A stretch of 64,000 nucleotides of DNA from Candidatus Thiodiazotropha sp. (ex Codakia rugifera) (GTDB taxonomy: Bacteria; Pseudomonadota; Gammaproteobacteria; Chromatiales; Chromatiaceae), in the NCBI GenBank assembly GCA_025656675.1, contig JAHXHN010000002.1, positions 1-64,000 on the forward strand, read 5' to 3'. Position numbers and translations under genes: made by a program. Below, in pieces: positions 35,155 through 44,897 of the stretch. The notes under the pieces were generated by a model. The model had not been told where the DNA came from. It worked only from the letters and a program-made list of their open reading frames with translations, and made no database searches. Within the stretch, counting starts at the first letter, position 1, and every line of letters begins with the position of its first letter.

Positions 35155-35372
35155 ACCTGATCGATAACAGGCCCAGCTATGCCGAAGCAGACACGGTCGA
35201 TCACCCTGGCGGAGGGGTGGGTCAAGAAACCTTGCAGCACCGCCTCGATAGAGTCGTAGGATTGACTGGGATAGGTCTCAGCCAGGAGCAGGTCGAGTTG
35301 TACCCCGGTACTTCCCTGATAAAGTGCGAGTCGGGTATTGGTGCCGCCGATATCATCGGCCAGTATTTGCAT
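35091..35372 (-). pseudogene. glk: Glucokinase gene, 5' fragment
   Basis: The first 70 residues are those of a glucokinase: MQILADDIGGTNTRLALYQG (phosphate-binding loop) and VCFGIAGPVID. Homology stops after that block. The frame then runs through the antitoxin DNA in the wrong phase (QVCETTNTVLL...) to a stop at 35091. A glucokinase needs about 320 residues, so this cannot work. A ribosome binding site AGAGGTAG precedes the ATG, and transcription from the old glk promoter may now drive the toxin-antitoxin pair. Confidence 0.8.
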
Positions 35373-35620
35373 CTACTACCTCTTAATTGAATGGATGGTG
35401 ACTGATAGTCCCCTGCCCTGTCTCAATTCTAAATAAATTGGTTACACATCGCCCCTGGTTGGTTGTTCAAGGTGAGCAACCAGTCAATCTTGATTGCTTT
35501 ATGGATCTGTATATGAAGGGGGGTTATTCTTGTTGTTGACAAGCTGGGTTAATAATACTCGACCAGTTGTATCAGATCGCATGGGTCTGGCGCGTGAGGT
35601 GTACTCATGAAGATTAGGGA

Positions 35621-37861
35621 ATGAGGATAAGACAGCTAGGGTTCGGCCTCTTCTGCTCAGTGTTGATGCTGAGTACTTTTCTTCGTGTTGCGTTGGCAGC
35701 CGATAGTGGCGTAACTGAAAGGGCAGCAGATAAGCCCCGGCCAACTATTGGACTGGTCCTTAGCGGTGGCGGGGCCCGAGGTGCCGCTCATGTGGGTGTT
35801 CTCAAAGTACTCGAAGAGCTGCGGATACCGATAGATTACATCGCTGGCACTAGCATGGGGGCGATCGTTGGGGGCCTGTATGCATCAGGCATGACCGCGG
35901 AGGCGTTGCAGCAGATTGTTGCAGAGGCGGACTGGGGGAGGTTGCTTAGCGATCGAACACCCCGCGCCCTGCGATCTTTCCGCCGCAAGAGTGATGAGGT
36001 TGGATTTCTTGTGGACTTCGATATGGGTATCGATGAGTCTGGATTGATCTTTCCCGGCGGGCTGGTTCAAGGGCAGAATCTTGAAATCGAGTTGAAGCGT
36101 CAGACACTCCCGGTTGTCTCTATCGATGATTTCGACAAGTTGCCCATTCCTTTCCGTGCAATTGCTACTGACATTGTCAACGGCGAGGCGGTAGTCCTGG
36201 ACTCCGGTGATCTCGCGACTGCGATGCGTGCCAGTATGTCAGCACCAGGTATTTTCAAGCCGGTCAAAAGTAATGGCCGATTACTGGTGGATGGAGGCAT
36301 TGCCAACAATCTCCCTATTCAGGTAGTCCACGAGATGGGAGCCGATATCCTGATTGTTGTCGATGTAGGCTTCCCTCTGTTGTCGGAATCGCAACTCAAC
36401 TCTGCCCTTGGAATCACCAAGCAGATGCTGACTATTCTGATCAATGCCCGAGCAAAAGAGCAAATTGCGTTGTTAACGCCAGGCGACATACTAATCTCTC
36501 CGGAGCTTGACGATTTGGGATCAGAGGCATTTCAGCGGATGAGGGAAGCGCATCGATTGGGCAGGGCGAAGGCATTGGAGCTGACGGTAGATCTGGCGCG
36601 GTATTCAGTCCCGAGTGATGTCTACTTGGCTTACAGAAGAGACATCGAGAGGATTCGGCAAGGGCCACCGCGAATAGACAGGATCATGGTCAAGAATGAA
36701 TCAAGGCTTTCACCCAAGGTTATCGCCGAACGGCTGGGCAGTCATAAAGGTAATCCCTTGGATCTCGATCAATTGGAGTCGGATATAAGCGATATCTACG
36801 GTTTGGATACCTTTGAGACCGTTACCTATGATATCACCAATGAAAGCGGAGAAACCAGCTTGGCCTTGCAGGCCACGGAGAAAAGCTGGGGCCCAAACTA
36901 TCTACGATTTGGCATCAACTTGGAAGACGATTTCGAAGGCGAAAGCCATTACAATTTTGCCGCAAGATTTACGCGTACCGAAATCAACGAAAAGGGTGGG
37001 GAGTTCCGCGCAGAGATCCAGATTGGAGAATCGCCGCGCCTGTTCGCGGAGCTCTATCAGCCACTTGACTACGCATCACGCTGGTTTATTAATCCACTAT
37101 TCGTCTATCAGAGAGAGAACTCAACCCTGTTCCAAGATGGATTACAGATCGCCGAATTTCTTTCAACTTCGACGACTTTCTCATTTGAGGGAGGACGCCA
37201 ACTCGGTAACTGGGGAGAAATCCGGATTGGTTTAAGTCGCTCACGGGTTGATGATGCGTTGAAGGTGGGTCAGCCAGATTTGCGAAATGAATCGACTGAT
37301 ATTTATGGCCTGTCCGCAGGATTTTCATACGACACCATCGATAGAGTGGCGATACCCAGGTCGGGGATGAACCTTTCCCTCGGCTGGTCGAGTATTCGTG
37401 AGAGCCTGGGTTCGGATATCGCCTTTGATATTGCGGGACTGTTTTTTTTAAAACCCCAGACCTGGGGTGATCACACACTTCTGCACTGGTGGGATATTGA
37501 AGGTACGACAAGAGACGAAACAGCCGGGGTGAAACCACTTTCTCTTGGCGGTCTGTTTAACTTATCAGGGTACGCCGCAGGTGAGCTATTGGGAAAACAT
37601 TCCGCAATAGGACGCCTGCTCTATTACCGTCGACTTGGAAAGCGGGCCATGCCTCTTCTCAGTACGCCGATTTATCTGGGAGGCTCCATTGAGATAGGTA
37701 ACGTGTGGCAATCCAGGAGTGAAATCTCTGCCAATAATACCCTGCTTGCCGGCAGTATCTTTATTGTGTTCGATACTCTGTTGGGCCCCCTATATCTGGC
37801 ATATGCAAGGGCAGAAGATAACCATCAATCGGCCTACCTTTTTCTTGGTCAGACATTTTAG
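35621..37861 (+). CDS. Type Vd patatin-like autotransporter (PlpD family)
   Basis: 746 residues: a signal peptide (1-26, ALA/AD), a patatin phospholipase domain (about 42-330), a POTRA-like domain (about 345-410) and an Omp85-type 16-strand barrel (about 420-746, ending in FLGQTF). Catalytic features: oxyanion loop SGGGARGAAH (48-57), nucleophile Ser78 in GTSMG, and the catalytic Asp in LLVDGGIANNLP. PlpD proteins pass their lipase through the barrel to the cell surface or release it. Single gene; ATG 35621 follows GATTAGGGA. Confidence 0.92.
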   Translation: MRIRQLGFGLFCSVLMLSTFLRVALAADSGVTERAADKPRPTIGLVLSGGGARGAAHVGVLKVLEELRIPIDYIAGTSMGAIVGGLYASGMTAEALQQIVAEADWGRLLSDRTPRALRSFRRKSDEVGFLVDFDMGIDESGLIFPGGLVQGQNLEIELKRQTLPVVSIDDFDKLPIPFRAIATDIVNGEAVVLDSGDLATAMRASMSAPGIFKPVKSNGRLLVDGGIANNLPIQVVHEMGADILIVVDVGFPLLSESQLNSALGITKQMLTILINARAKEQIALLTPGDILISPELDDLGSEAFQRMREAHRLGRAKALELTVDLARYSVPSDVYLAYRRDIERIRQGPPRIDRIMVKNESRLSPKVIAERLGSHKGNPLDLDQLESDISDIYGLDTFETVTYDITNESGETSLALQATEKSWGPNYLRFGINLEDDFEGESHYNFAARFTRTEINEKGGEFRAEIQIGESPRLFAELYQPLDYASRWFINPLFVYQRENSTLFQDGLQIAEFLSTSTTFSFEGGRQLGNWGEIRIGLSRSRVDDALKVGQPDLRNESTDIYGLSAGFSYDTIDRVAIPRSGMNLSLGWSSIRESLGSDIAFDIAGLFFLKPQTWGDHTLLHWWDIEGTTRDETAGVKPLSLGGLFNLSGYAAGELLGKHSAIGRLLYYRRLGKRAMPLLSTPIYLGGSIEIGNVWQSRSEISANNTLLAGSIFIVFDTLLGPLYLAYARAEDNHQSAYLFLGQTF

Positions 37862-37929
37862 TGCCACCTACAGTACCTGTAAGAGCGCTGAGTTAATCCA
37901 TAGATGTTTTAAGTTGATCAAATTCTAGA

Positions 37930-38570
37930 CAAAAATGGAGACCCCCCAGCTCTGCTGGGGAGACATCAACAGTTAGACAGAAACAGAGTCTCATAGTTAC
38001 CCCAAAGCGTGAGCTGCCAAGCAACACGCCAAGGAGAAACCATGAGACAAGTAGAAAGTTTAAGCCACACGAGATGGGAGTGTAAGGACCCTATTGTGTT
38101 TATCCCGAAGTACCGGAGGAAGAGGCTTTTTGGGCAGATCAGGCAGGAGCTTGGAGAGGTATTTCATCGGTTAGTAAGGCAGAAAGAGAGTTTGATAGAG
38201 GAAGGGCATGTCATGGCTGATCATGTCCATATGATGATATCGATACCTCCAAAATATGCGGTATCGCAGGTAGTTGGGTTTATCAAAGGGAAAAGTGTGA
38301 TCCACATAGCCTGTACCTACCTGGGTCGGAAAAGGAACTATGTTGGCCATCATTTCTGGGCCAGGGGATATTTTACCTCGACGGTAGGCAGGGACGAGCA
38401 GGTGATTCGGGAGTATATACGGCACCAGGAAGCGGAAGACCCCAGGATTGATCGGTTACAGTTGATGTAACAGCACCTTTGAGGGGCTCAAGGAGCCAAT
38501 AGGCGCCGTTTTACAGACCGCTTCGAGCGGTTCACAACTAAAGCCCCCGGCTTTGCCGGTGGATACTTAC
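37930..38570 (+). mobile_element. IS200/IS605-family element (tnpA only)
   Basis: A single Y1-transposase gene flanked by end hairpins: CCCCAGC-TCT-GCTGGGG at 37944-37960 on the left and CCCCCGGC-TTT-GCCGG-TGG at 38544-38562 on the right. A further stem ACCGCTTCGAGCGGT lies near 38518-38532. No terminal inverted repeats, as expected for this family. Outer borders are estimates. Confidence 0.8.
38042..38470 (+). CDS. tnpA: IS200/IS605 Y1 transposase TnpA
   Basis: 142 residues, full length. The HUH pair is in MADHVHMMISIPP, and the catalytic Tyr in REYIRHQE near residue 125. PPKYAVSQVVGFIKGKS and FWARGYFTSTVGRDEQVI are characteristic. It copies single strands by breaking at the 3' foot of the end hairpins. 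ATG 38042 follows AAGGAGAAACC. The gene looks intact, so the element may be active. Confidence 0.92.
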   Translation: MRQVESLSHTRWECKDPIVFIPKYRRKRLFGQIRQELGEVFHRLVRQKESLIEEGHVMADHVHMMISIPPKYAVSQVVGFIKGKSVIHIACTYLGRKRNYVGHHFWARGYFTSTVGRDEQVIREYIRHQEAEDPRIDRLQLM

Positions 38571-38728
38571 TGGGAATGTCGTTTTTATCGGTTTTCTTAA
38601 GATGGATGAGTAACACCGAAAATTACGAGTATCCTAGCCCATTCCCGCAGCGCGACAAACGCGGTTGCTCACCAGTATCTATGCCAGCACCACATATGGA
38701 ATCCCGTCCATGTGTACGAGAAACTGAG

Positions 38729-40000
38729 CTAGTTACGCTTGTCCACCACAATTTGATTTCGACCTTGTTGTTTGGCTTTATAAAGACACTGATCAGTCCG
38801 ATTCATTAGACCTTCCTGAGTGTCACCATCAATGCCATACGATATACCGAAGCTGGCAGTGACTTGGCCGACCTCTCCGAAATCGTGTCGTTCTATCGTG
38901 AGTCTTAAGCGTTCGGCGTTCTTAATTGCTTGTTCGAGACCCACATCCGGCATGACGATGATGAATTCTTCACCCCCCCAGCGTCCAATGAAATCCTGCA
39001 CACGAGTGTATTGTTTAAGAATCGTGGAAAAATCACGCAGTACATGATCACCGGCAAGGTGTCCATATCGGTCATTGATCGACTTAAAATGATCAATATC
39101 CGTGATAATTACGACTAGTTCACGTCTATTCTCGTTGGAATGCGCTAGTTGTCGTCGCAGGAATTCATCACTGTGGGCTCTATTGCTCAGCTGTGTCAAC
39201 TTGTCGGTTATTGATAGTTTTTGGATCTTGGAATAATCGCGCTCCAGGGTTTCCGACAGCTTATTGAACCAGTGAATTAAATATCCCAATTCATCCTTAT
39301 TCGGATGCTGAAGGCGGCGGCTAAAGTCCGGATGCCCTTCGGCCAATGCCTTCATTCTATCGATGACCTGTGCAAAACTTCGTTTCGTTGAGAGCGAGAT
39401 GATCGTAGTGACCGAAACCATTATTATCAGCAGAACAATGGCAATCCCGGTGCCCCACACCAGTAACTGATTGAGTTTGTGGTTTGAGTCTTCAATCGCT
39501 TGTGTCAGGCTTTGTTTGATCTGTTCGTTTTGGCTTTTTAGGTGAGTTGTGGTGAGATTGTTATATCTTTCCACTGAATGAATTAATGCGTCGTGCGTCG
39601 AGAATTCCCGGCCATTTTTCAGTAAAGCCAGAGAAAGCGTAAGTGCGTTGGTGTAATACAGATTGAAGTCGTTTCTCAATTGACTGGTTAAGGCCGGGTC
39701 TAAAACCTCGGATGCATCCGTAAGTCGATCGATGTTTGAATTTATCTGGACTTTGTACTCGTGAGTGTTTGAGACCCAATCCTGTTCACCTGCCAGAACA
39801 GCATCTTTAAATTGCACAACAATCAGTTTGAACAAACGCGAGTTTTCGTTTGAAAGCTCAAGCAGTGTCAGGTACTTTTCACTTATCCCTTCAATTTCTC
39901 TGTTGTTGTCAGTATACTCCACCAAGCCATAAATGATCAGTCCGGTATAAAGCGAAAGACTGAGAAATGGCGTAACCAGCATTTTCTGATAAATCGTCAT
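38729..40000 (-). CDS. Membrane-bound HAMP-GGDEF diguanylate cyclase
   Basis: 423 residues: a helix at 8-28, a periplasmic helical domain (about 30-180), a second helix (about 182-203), HAMP (about 205-258) and a GGDEF domain (about 265-423) with an intact active site GRWGGEEFIIVMP and metal-site Asp in ITDIDHFKSIND. It makes c-di-GMP in response to a periplasmic cue. It is divergent from the porin/PBP-like pair with a gap of only 24 nt between starts, so the promoters overlap and the genes are likely functionally tied. Confidence 0.92.
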   Translation of the reverse strand: MTIYQKMLVTPFLSLSLYTGLIIYGLVEYTDNNREIEGISEKYLTLLELSNENSRLFKLIVVQFKDAVLAGEQDWVSNTHEYKVQINSNIDRLTDASEVLDPALTSQLRNDFNLYYTNALTLSLALLKNGREFSTHDALIHSVERYNNLTTTHLKSQNEQIKQSLTQAIEDSNHKLNQLLVWGTGIAIVLLIIMVSVTTIISLSTKRSFAQVIDRMKALAEGHPDFSRRLQHPNKDELGYLIHWFNKLSETLERDYSKIQKLSITDKLTQLSNRAHSDEFLRRQLAHSNENRRELVVIITDIDHFKSINDRYGHLAGDHVLRDFSTILKQYTRVQDFIGRWGGEEFIIVMPDVGLEQAIKNAERLRLTIERHDFGEVGQVTASFGISYGIDGDTQEGLMNRTDQCLYKAKQQGRNQIVVDKRN

Positions 40001-40024
40001 CAGATTAATTATTCTCCTGAACGA

Positions 40025-41203
40025 TTGCTAATATACCGCTTCGGCAAATACAAAAGTTTGAATAACGTGGGAAATAAGAACTACTTGAGGATAGGGCTTT
40101 GTTTTCTATTTTCAGGATTAATCTGCGCTAACCTTAGTGCAAATGAAAATCGCTGGCAAGATGCACTCGCCGTCGATGGTTTTTATACGCTGGACCTGAC
40201 CTATACCGACGACACAATCCCCGTAATCTCGAATGGCAATATTCCACGCGTGCTAGATGAGAATGAGTTCACTTTAAAGAACTCGATTTTCGGGCTGCAG
40301 GTTAAATTGGAGTTAACCTCTGATCTGAGCGTATTCGTACAGGGCTCCACGTTCTATGATCAACAGAACGAATTTGATAAATCACTGGATTGGGCCTACC
40401 TAAGTTACGATCTAGGGCATAACTACGATATCCGTCTGGGTCGTTTTTTAGTTCCCTTTCTGCAGGGAACGGAGCTTAAGAGCGTTGGATACTCACGCCT
40501 CTGGGCACGTCCCCTCGTGCCTGGTTCCGGTTCAGGTGGTTTCATCGATAACCGGGGTATAGAGCTTATCAAGCGCGTCCCGTTGGAAGATTCATTTCTG
40601 AGTCTGCAGCTCAGTCTGGGTGAACCCAAACATCAAAGTCGGATGGTAGACGGCGAGCTTCTAGGCCTGGTTGCGGTTAAGTACGAAACGAGAGGTTTCT
40701 GGCTAAGAGGTGCGCTTGCGCACGCAGGCTATGAAGTATCTACACTGCATGGCCAAACGATTGAAGATAAAGCCAGTGCTAACATGATCAGCATAGAAAC
40801 CGAAATACGGTTTCAGGACCTTGTTGTCAATGCGGGTTTTAGCGACTCTGATGCCGAGGTCAGCCCAGACGATAAGTTGTCTTATCTGTCGCTGGCTTAT
40901 CCGATGGGCTCGTTTACACCTTATATTCTTGCGACACGAACAAGCCGAAAATTCGAGGCCTTTGCAGCCCCTGCACCGCCAAGTTCCGCGCCTCCTCCCC
41001 CCGGCGGTGGACCGCCGCAACGGCGGGTAGGTGACAGTGACCGTGATACCTTAGGTATCGGGTTCCGCTACGACCTGGGTGGAGCCTATGCAATTAAGGC
41101 CCAGATAGAACGTATTGAAATCGCCGATGAATCAGACCCCCTACGCGGTAGCGTAGTTAGTGAGGCAAATGTTTTTACCGTTTTGCTGGAAGGGGTCTTC
41201 TGA
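40025..41203 (+). CDS. Outer-membrane porin-like beta-barrel protein
   Basis: About 380 residues with a signal-like segment (YLRIGLCFLFSGLICANLSA), beta-barrel repeats such as SDLSVFVQGSTFYDQQNEFD and YDIRLGRFLVPFLQGTE, and an ending LLEGVF typical of outer-membrane proteins. A Pro/Gly loop (APPPPGGGPPQRR, near 325-340) is unusual. The frame opens at TTG 40025; the real start is unclear, and GTG near 40067 is another option. It is followed by a PBP-like gene (TGATG overlap) and lies divergent from a diguanylate cyclase, an arrangement I have seen elsewhere in marine gammaproteobacteria. Confidence 0.75.
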   Translation: MLIYRFGKYKSLNNVGNKNYLRIGLCFLFSGLICANLSANENRWQDALAVDGFYTLDLTYTDDTIPVISNGNIPRVLDENEFTLKNSIFGLQVKLELTSDLSVFVQGSTFYDQQNEFDKSLDWAYLSYDLGHNYDIRLGRFLVPFLQGTELKSVGYSRLWARPLVPGSGSGGFIDNRGIELIKRVPLEDSFLSLQLSLGEPKHQSRMVDGELLGLVAVKYETRGFWLRGALAHAGYEVSTLHGQTIEDKASANMISIETEIRFQDLVVNAGFSDSDAEVSPDDKLSYLSLAYPMGSFTPYILATRTSRKFEAFAAPAPPSSAPPPPGGGPPQRRVGDSDRDTLGIGFRYDLGGAYAIKAQIERIEIADESDPLRGSVVSEANVFTVLLEGVF

Positions 41204-41622
41204 TGAAACGGCTGATGTTTCTGCTTTTGCTATTTCATGTGTCAATTCTTCAGGCCGATATTGCGATTGTGGTGCCAGTCAATTCACCGATCAATACACT
41301 CAGCAAAAAGGAGGTTTCGAATCTGTTTCTCTCCAGGACGAATCGGTTGGAGAACGGTAAGAAAGCAATATTGATCGAGATTCGCGACTATCGATTACGT
41401 GATACATTCTACCGGCTCATCTCCAGCAAAACGCCTACTCAGCTCAAATATTACTGGACCACGCTGATCTTCTCCGGCAAGGGTAAACCACCAAGGTCTT
41501 TCTCCAGTAAAGAAAATATGATTGATTATATGAAGCGCCACACAACTGCAATTTCTTACTTGGACAGCAGTGACATTACTCCGGATATGAAAGAGGTTCT
41601 TCGGTTTCCTGCGCCAGAATAA
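41203..41622 (+). CDS. Small periplasmic PBP-like (PstS-type) protein
   Basis: 139 residues: a signal peptide (1-18), then a short PstS/PBP-like domain (VPVNSPINTLSKKEVSNLFL, then WTTLIFSGKGKPP and an AISYLD near the end). Such half-size phosphate-binding-like proteins are commonly next to GGDEF genes and probably act as periplasmic ligand presenters, not transporters. Start codon overlaps the stop of the porin gene by one base. Confidence 0.82.
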   Translation: MKRLMFLLLLFHVSILQADIAIVVPVNSPINTLSKKEVSNLFLSRTNRLENGKKAILIEIRDYRLRDTFYRLISSKTPTQLKYYWTTLIFSGKGKPPRSFSSKENMIDYMKRHTTAISYLDSSDITPDMKEVLRFPAPE

Positions 41623-41919
41623 AAACAGTGTATTTTAAATGCTACACTCTCAAGTGTTTAGGCATAATAAATAATAGAGCATTTAATTTCTTTGTAATTG
41701 AGGGTTTGTTGTCTAAGTTACGTAATCAAATTGAAAAAATGGTCAGCTTGGGTTAGAGCAAGGCCAGCAATAGTCTATTTATTTTCTTTTAGTATTTTTC
41801 CGTCAATCTCATGCTTTTAACACACGACAGTGGCTCATGTTGTGAAGCCGCAGGGACTTTTTGACTAACGAGCCCGAAAACCAACGGTTCAAATTAACAT
41901 GCTGCGCTCACACCACTGT

Positions 41920-41979
41920 GGCAGGGGTTCGTCGTGCCATGTGGTGGATTTGGAGTCGACTGTAGGAAGAAGTGGGTGG
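41920..41979 (+). repeat. Candidate IS91-type element end, copy B
   Basis: Starts GGCAGG and ends AGTGGGTGG; resembles 22899-22959 next to the IS91 pseudogene. IS110 homology begins only 3 bases after it (41983), so this end appears to have cut into the IS110 gene. This is inference from the shared blocks. Confidence 0.35.
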
Positions 41980-41982
41980 ATT

Positions 41983-42757
41983 GGCAACCTTGACTTTGTT
42001 GGGGTGTTTTCCGGCATTAAGCAACCGGTTGCCTTTCCTATTCAGGCGGCTTAAACAGCGATCCGCAATGTCAATAAATTCAGGTGCCGAGTGTGCTCGC
42101 CTGGCCTTTAGGTCTTTACTGATGCGTGCTGTTCGGTAGCCGCGCTGATTCGCTTCGATGAATGCCGTGCGTAAATAGCGATTGCCTTGTTTGGTGATGC
42201 CAAAACGATTGTACTTGCCCCCTGAGGAATATTCCCGGATATCCATACCGATCCAAGACGTCAGTTGTCGTGGGTGGGCAAAGCGTTTGACATCACCAAT
42301 TTCCGTAATCATGGTCAACGCAAAGATATTCTTGATGCCTTTGTAACACGTTAAGGCCTGAACGGGTTTCTCGTAGCGCTGTGTTTTGGCAAGGGTCTCA
42401 ATCTGTTGTTCATATTCCGCAAGGATATTGTTCAACCCTTTCAATTGCCTCAGCAGCAACAAGCTTGCGATGTTGTAGCGTAGTGCTGGTGACCAGGACG
42501 TCCCAAAATGTTTCACGGTATCAAAGACACGCTTGTAAATTCCGTTGCAGGGTATAGCCGATATAGGACGCTTCATAACACAGCATGAGCGTGCATCCTG
42601 GGAAATGCTTGTCTAGCTTCTCAAGCTGGCCAAGAAGGCCCTTCAACGTCGGCCGACATCTGAAATCAATGGCTTCGCCGGTGTTTTTGTCCAATGCCGA
42701 GCCGTGATACTGCGCATCATCGGTATCAAGGCCCACGTAGACTATAGTCTGCTTCAT
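41983..42757 (-). pseudogene. IS110-family transposase, deleted in the middle and at the end
   Basis: The N-terminal part (42757 down to about 42540) has the DEDD-type start MKQTIVYVGLDTDDAQYHG and LCYEASYIGYTLQR. At about 42540 the phase changes, and the C-terminal Transposase_20 part (LLLRQLKGLN, CYKGIKNIFALTMITEIGDV, then WIGMDIREYSSGGK) is read in another frame. The section that carries the remaining catalytic acidic residues (TDRIDA-type motif) is absent. The final residues normally following GKHPNKVKVA are replaced by unrelated sequence. So at least two deletions have killed it. The remnant lies upstream of the bufferin operon. Confidence 0.85.
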
Positions 42758-42998
42758 AGCCGCCTCCTTTTTACCTTTGGCTTCAGTGGTGTAACTTACC
42801 ACTATGAGGTATCCATCAGTGATGGTAGCCCTCGATTTGGGATAAAGGGGACGTCTATATCTTCCATACTCGAATTGTTATCCCTCCGTGACAAATACGT
42901 GACACTTCTTCACCAGAATCTTTCACTCGTACCTGAGTCAGGGTTCGCTGTCGTAGCGACCCCTGCTCAGACGCTAATAGTCACTTAGGAGAAAACAG

Positions 42999-43286
42999 AT
43001 GAAAAAAATCACTATCCCTTCAAGCTTTGCCACCGCAGCCCTCGCAGTAGCAATGAGCGCACCCGTCGGCGCCGCAGAATCACCCGCAGGTAGCCAAGGC
43101 GCTGCTATCAGTGCCGGCGACAAGGTGCATTGCTACGGCGTGCATTCCTGCAAAGGAAACTCAGACTGCAAGACCGCCGAGCATAGCTGCAAAGGTCAGA
43201 ACAAATGCGGCGGCCATGGTTTCAAGGGCATGAAAGCAAAAGACTGCCTGGCAGCCGGTGGCGTCATTTCCGACATCAAATCGTAA
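42999..43286 (+). CDS. Bufferin precursor peptide (BufA2-like)
   Basis: 95 residues: a Sec signal peptide (about 1-26, GAA), then a Cys-rich core with six cysteines in the pattern HCYGVHSCKGNSDC, HSCKGQNKC, DC. Bufferins are periplasmic RiPPs in which DUF692 enzymes modify cysteines to thiooxazole-type groups that bind copper. The pattern SCKGQN is characteristic of the second precursor class. It starts a three-gene operon with bufB and bufC-like genes. A GGAG sequence precedes the ATG. Confidence 0.85.
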   Translation: MKKITIPSSFATAALAVAMSAPVGAAESPAGSQGAAISAGDKVHCYGVHSCKGNSDCKTAEHSCKGQNKCGGHGFKGMKAKDCLAAGGVISDIKS

Positions 43287-43311
43287 GCCTTAACTAATGG
43301 AGGATGCAGAA

Positions 43312-44139
43312 ATGACTTCTGGCTTTGGTCTAGGGTTACGCACCCAACACTACAATGACTTTCTGGCTGGACCCCAGCCAGTGGAATGGCTGGAAGTCAT
43401 TTCTGATAACTACATGGTCGATGGCGGAAAGCCGCTGGCCATGCTTGACAAAATTCGCGCGGATTACCCGATGGTGATGCACGGCGTTTCCATGTCGATC
43501 GGTGCAATCGACGGCCTGGATAAAAACTATTTATGCAAACTCAAGGTGCTTGAGCAGCGCATTGAGCCTATGTGGGTATCTGATCACTTGTGCTGGGCAG
43601 GTGTTCATGGGCGCATCCTTCACGATCTGCTGCCTCTCCCATATACTCATGAGGCGCTGCAAGTCATCAAGGGCAACGTCGATCAGGCGCAGGAAGTGCT
43701 GCAACGCCCCCTGGTTTTGGAGAATGTATCCAGCTACGTAGAGTACAAAGCATCCGAAATGACCGAATGGGAATTTCTGACAGAGGTCAGCCAGGCGACG
43801 GGCTGCCAGATATTGCTCGACATTAACAACATCTACGTTAGCGCCTTTAATCATGGTTTTGACCCCTTGCGGTTCATCGAAGGCGTGCCGGCTGATCGTG
43901 TCGTCCAGTTTCACCTGGCCGGCCACCTGAACAATGGCGACCATCTGATCGATACTCATGACCACCCGGTCTGTGACGGTGTTTGGGATCTGTACCATCA
44001 GGCACTGATGCACTTCGGTTACATACCCACAATGATTGAGCGCGACGCCGATATCCCACCATTGGCAGAACTCCTGTCTGAACTGGATAAAGCCCGATCT
44101 ATTGCCGATGACGTTTTAAAGCAGGAGATCGCCGTATGA
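43312..44139 (+). CDS. DUF692 multinuclear iron enzyme (BufB/MbnB family)
   Basis: 275 residues, TIM-barrel DUF692. Metal ligands are visible in MHGVSMSIG (His), SDHLCWAG (His), LENVSSYV (Glu), [15 protein letters not shown] (Asp, Asn, His), FHLAGH (His) and ERDADIPP (Asp/Glu). Related enzymes (MbnB, TglH, ChrH, BufB) use two or three iron ions and oxygen to rearrange cysteine residues. I take the start at 43312, where GGAGG lies eight bases upstream; the frame is open five codons more. It would modify the BufA-like peptide encoded just upstream. Confidence 0.92.
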   Translation: MTSGFGLGLRTQHYNDFLAGPQPVEWLEVISDNYMVDGGKPLAMLDKIRADYPMVMHGVSMSIGAIDGLDKNYLCKLKVLEQRIEPMWVSDHLCWAGVHGRILHDLLPLPYTHEALQVIKGNVDQAQEVLQRPLVLENVSSYVEYKASEMTEWEFLTEVSQATGCQILLDINNIYVSAFNHGFDPLRFIEGVPADRVVQFHLAGHLNNGDHLIDTHDHPVCDGVWDLYHQALMHFGYIPTMIERDADIPPLAELLSELDKARSIADDVLKQEIAV

Positions 44140-44897
44140 ACCTAGAAGAGTTACAATCCCGGTTTCAACGTAACCTACTCGATGCCGAGTGCTCCGAAGC
44201 AGACTGGATTAGAGAATCCTCCGCAGGATTTCCTAGTCAAAAGCGCCTGGGTATTTATCACAACGCCTACCGTATTCGGCTGATCGACGTATTGCTGGAC
44301 ACCTTTGAACATACTGCCATCTACCTGGGGGATGAATGGTTCCAACAACTTGCTTCGGTCTATGTCCAGGCACACCTGTCGACTAACACCAACATCGGGT
44401 TTTATGGTCAGGACTTCCCCCGTTTCCTGGCTGAGCAACTACCCGACGACAAAGAGGTATCGGAACTTGCGCTGATGGACTGGAAGCTGCGAAGGGCGTT
44501 TGATGGCGCCGACAGCGGCCTGATGACCCACGATGACCTGCAACGCCTTGCCGCCACGGAAAGCAGCAACACTCGTTTGCAGCCTGTGCCTACACTGAGC
44601 ACCATCACACAACTCTTCAATACACTCGATATATGGCATGCCATCGACCAGGACAGACAGCCGCCGGTCGTTGAGCAGTTGCCGCAACCCATCGAAGTAT
44701 TGATTTGGCGTAAAGGCCATTCACCCCATTTTCGGAGTATCTCAAAGATTGAATCCGCAGCTTTGGCCCGCGTCTGCTCCGGAAATCCGTTGGAGGCCAT
44801 TGGCGCGTCACTGACGCAGGATTTCTCCGATATCGATGTCGCAACTGAATTCGGATTGATGCTGCATCGCTGGCTTGACGATGAGCTACTGTCATAG
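44136..44897 (+). CDS. DUF2063 partner protein (BufC/MbnC-like)
   Basis: 253 residues. The N-terminal domain (about 1-95) is DUF2063: [17 protein letters not shown], then [20 protein letters not shown] and [13 protein letters not shown] text. The remainder is a second, less conserved domain. In methanobactin and bufferin systems these proteins deliver the precursor peptide to the DUF692 enzyme. Start overlaps the preceding stop (ATGA). No transporter gene (DoxX or similar) follows. Confidence 0.9.
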   Translation: MNLEELQSRFQRNLLDAECSEADWIRESSAGFPSQKRLGIYHNAYRIRLIDVLLDTFEHTAIYLGDEWFQQLASVYVQAHLSTNTNIGFYGQDFPRFLAEQLPDDKEVSELALMDWKLRRAFDGADSGLMTHDDLQRLAATESSNTRLQPVPTLSTITQLFNTLDIWHAIDQDRQPPVVEQLPQPIEVLIWRKGHSPHFRSISKIESAALARVCSGNPLEAIGASLTQDFSDIDVATEFGLMLHRWLDDELLS

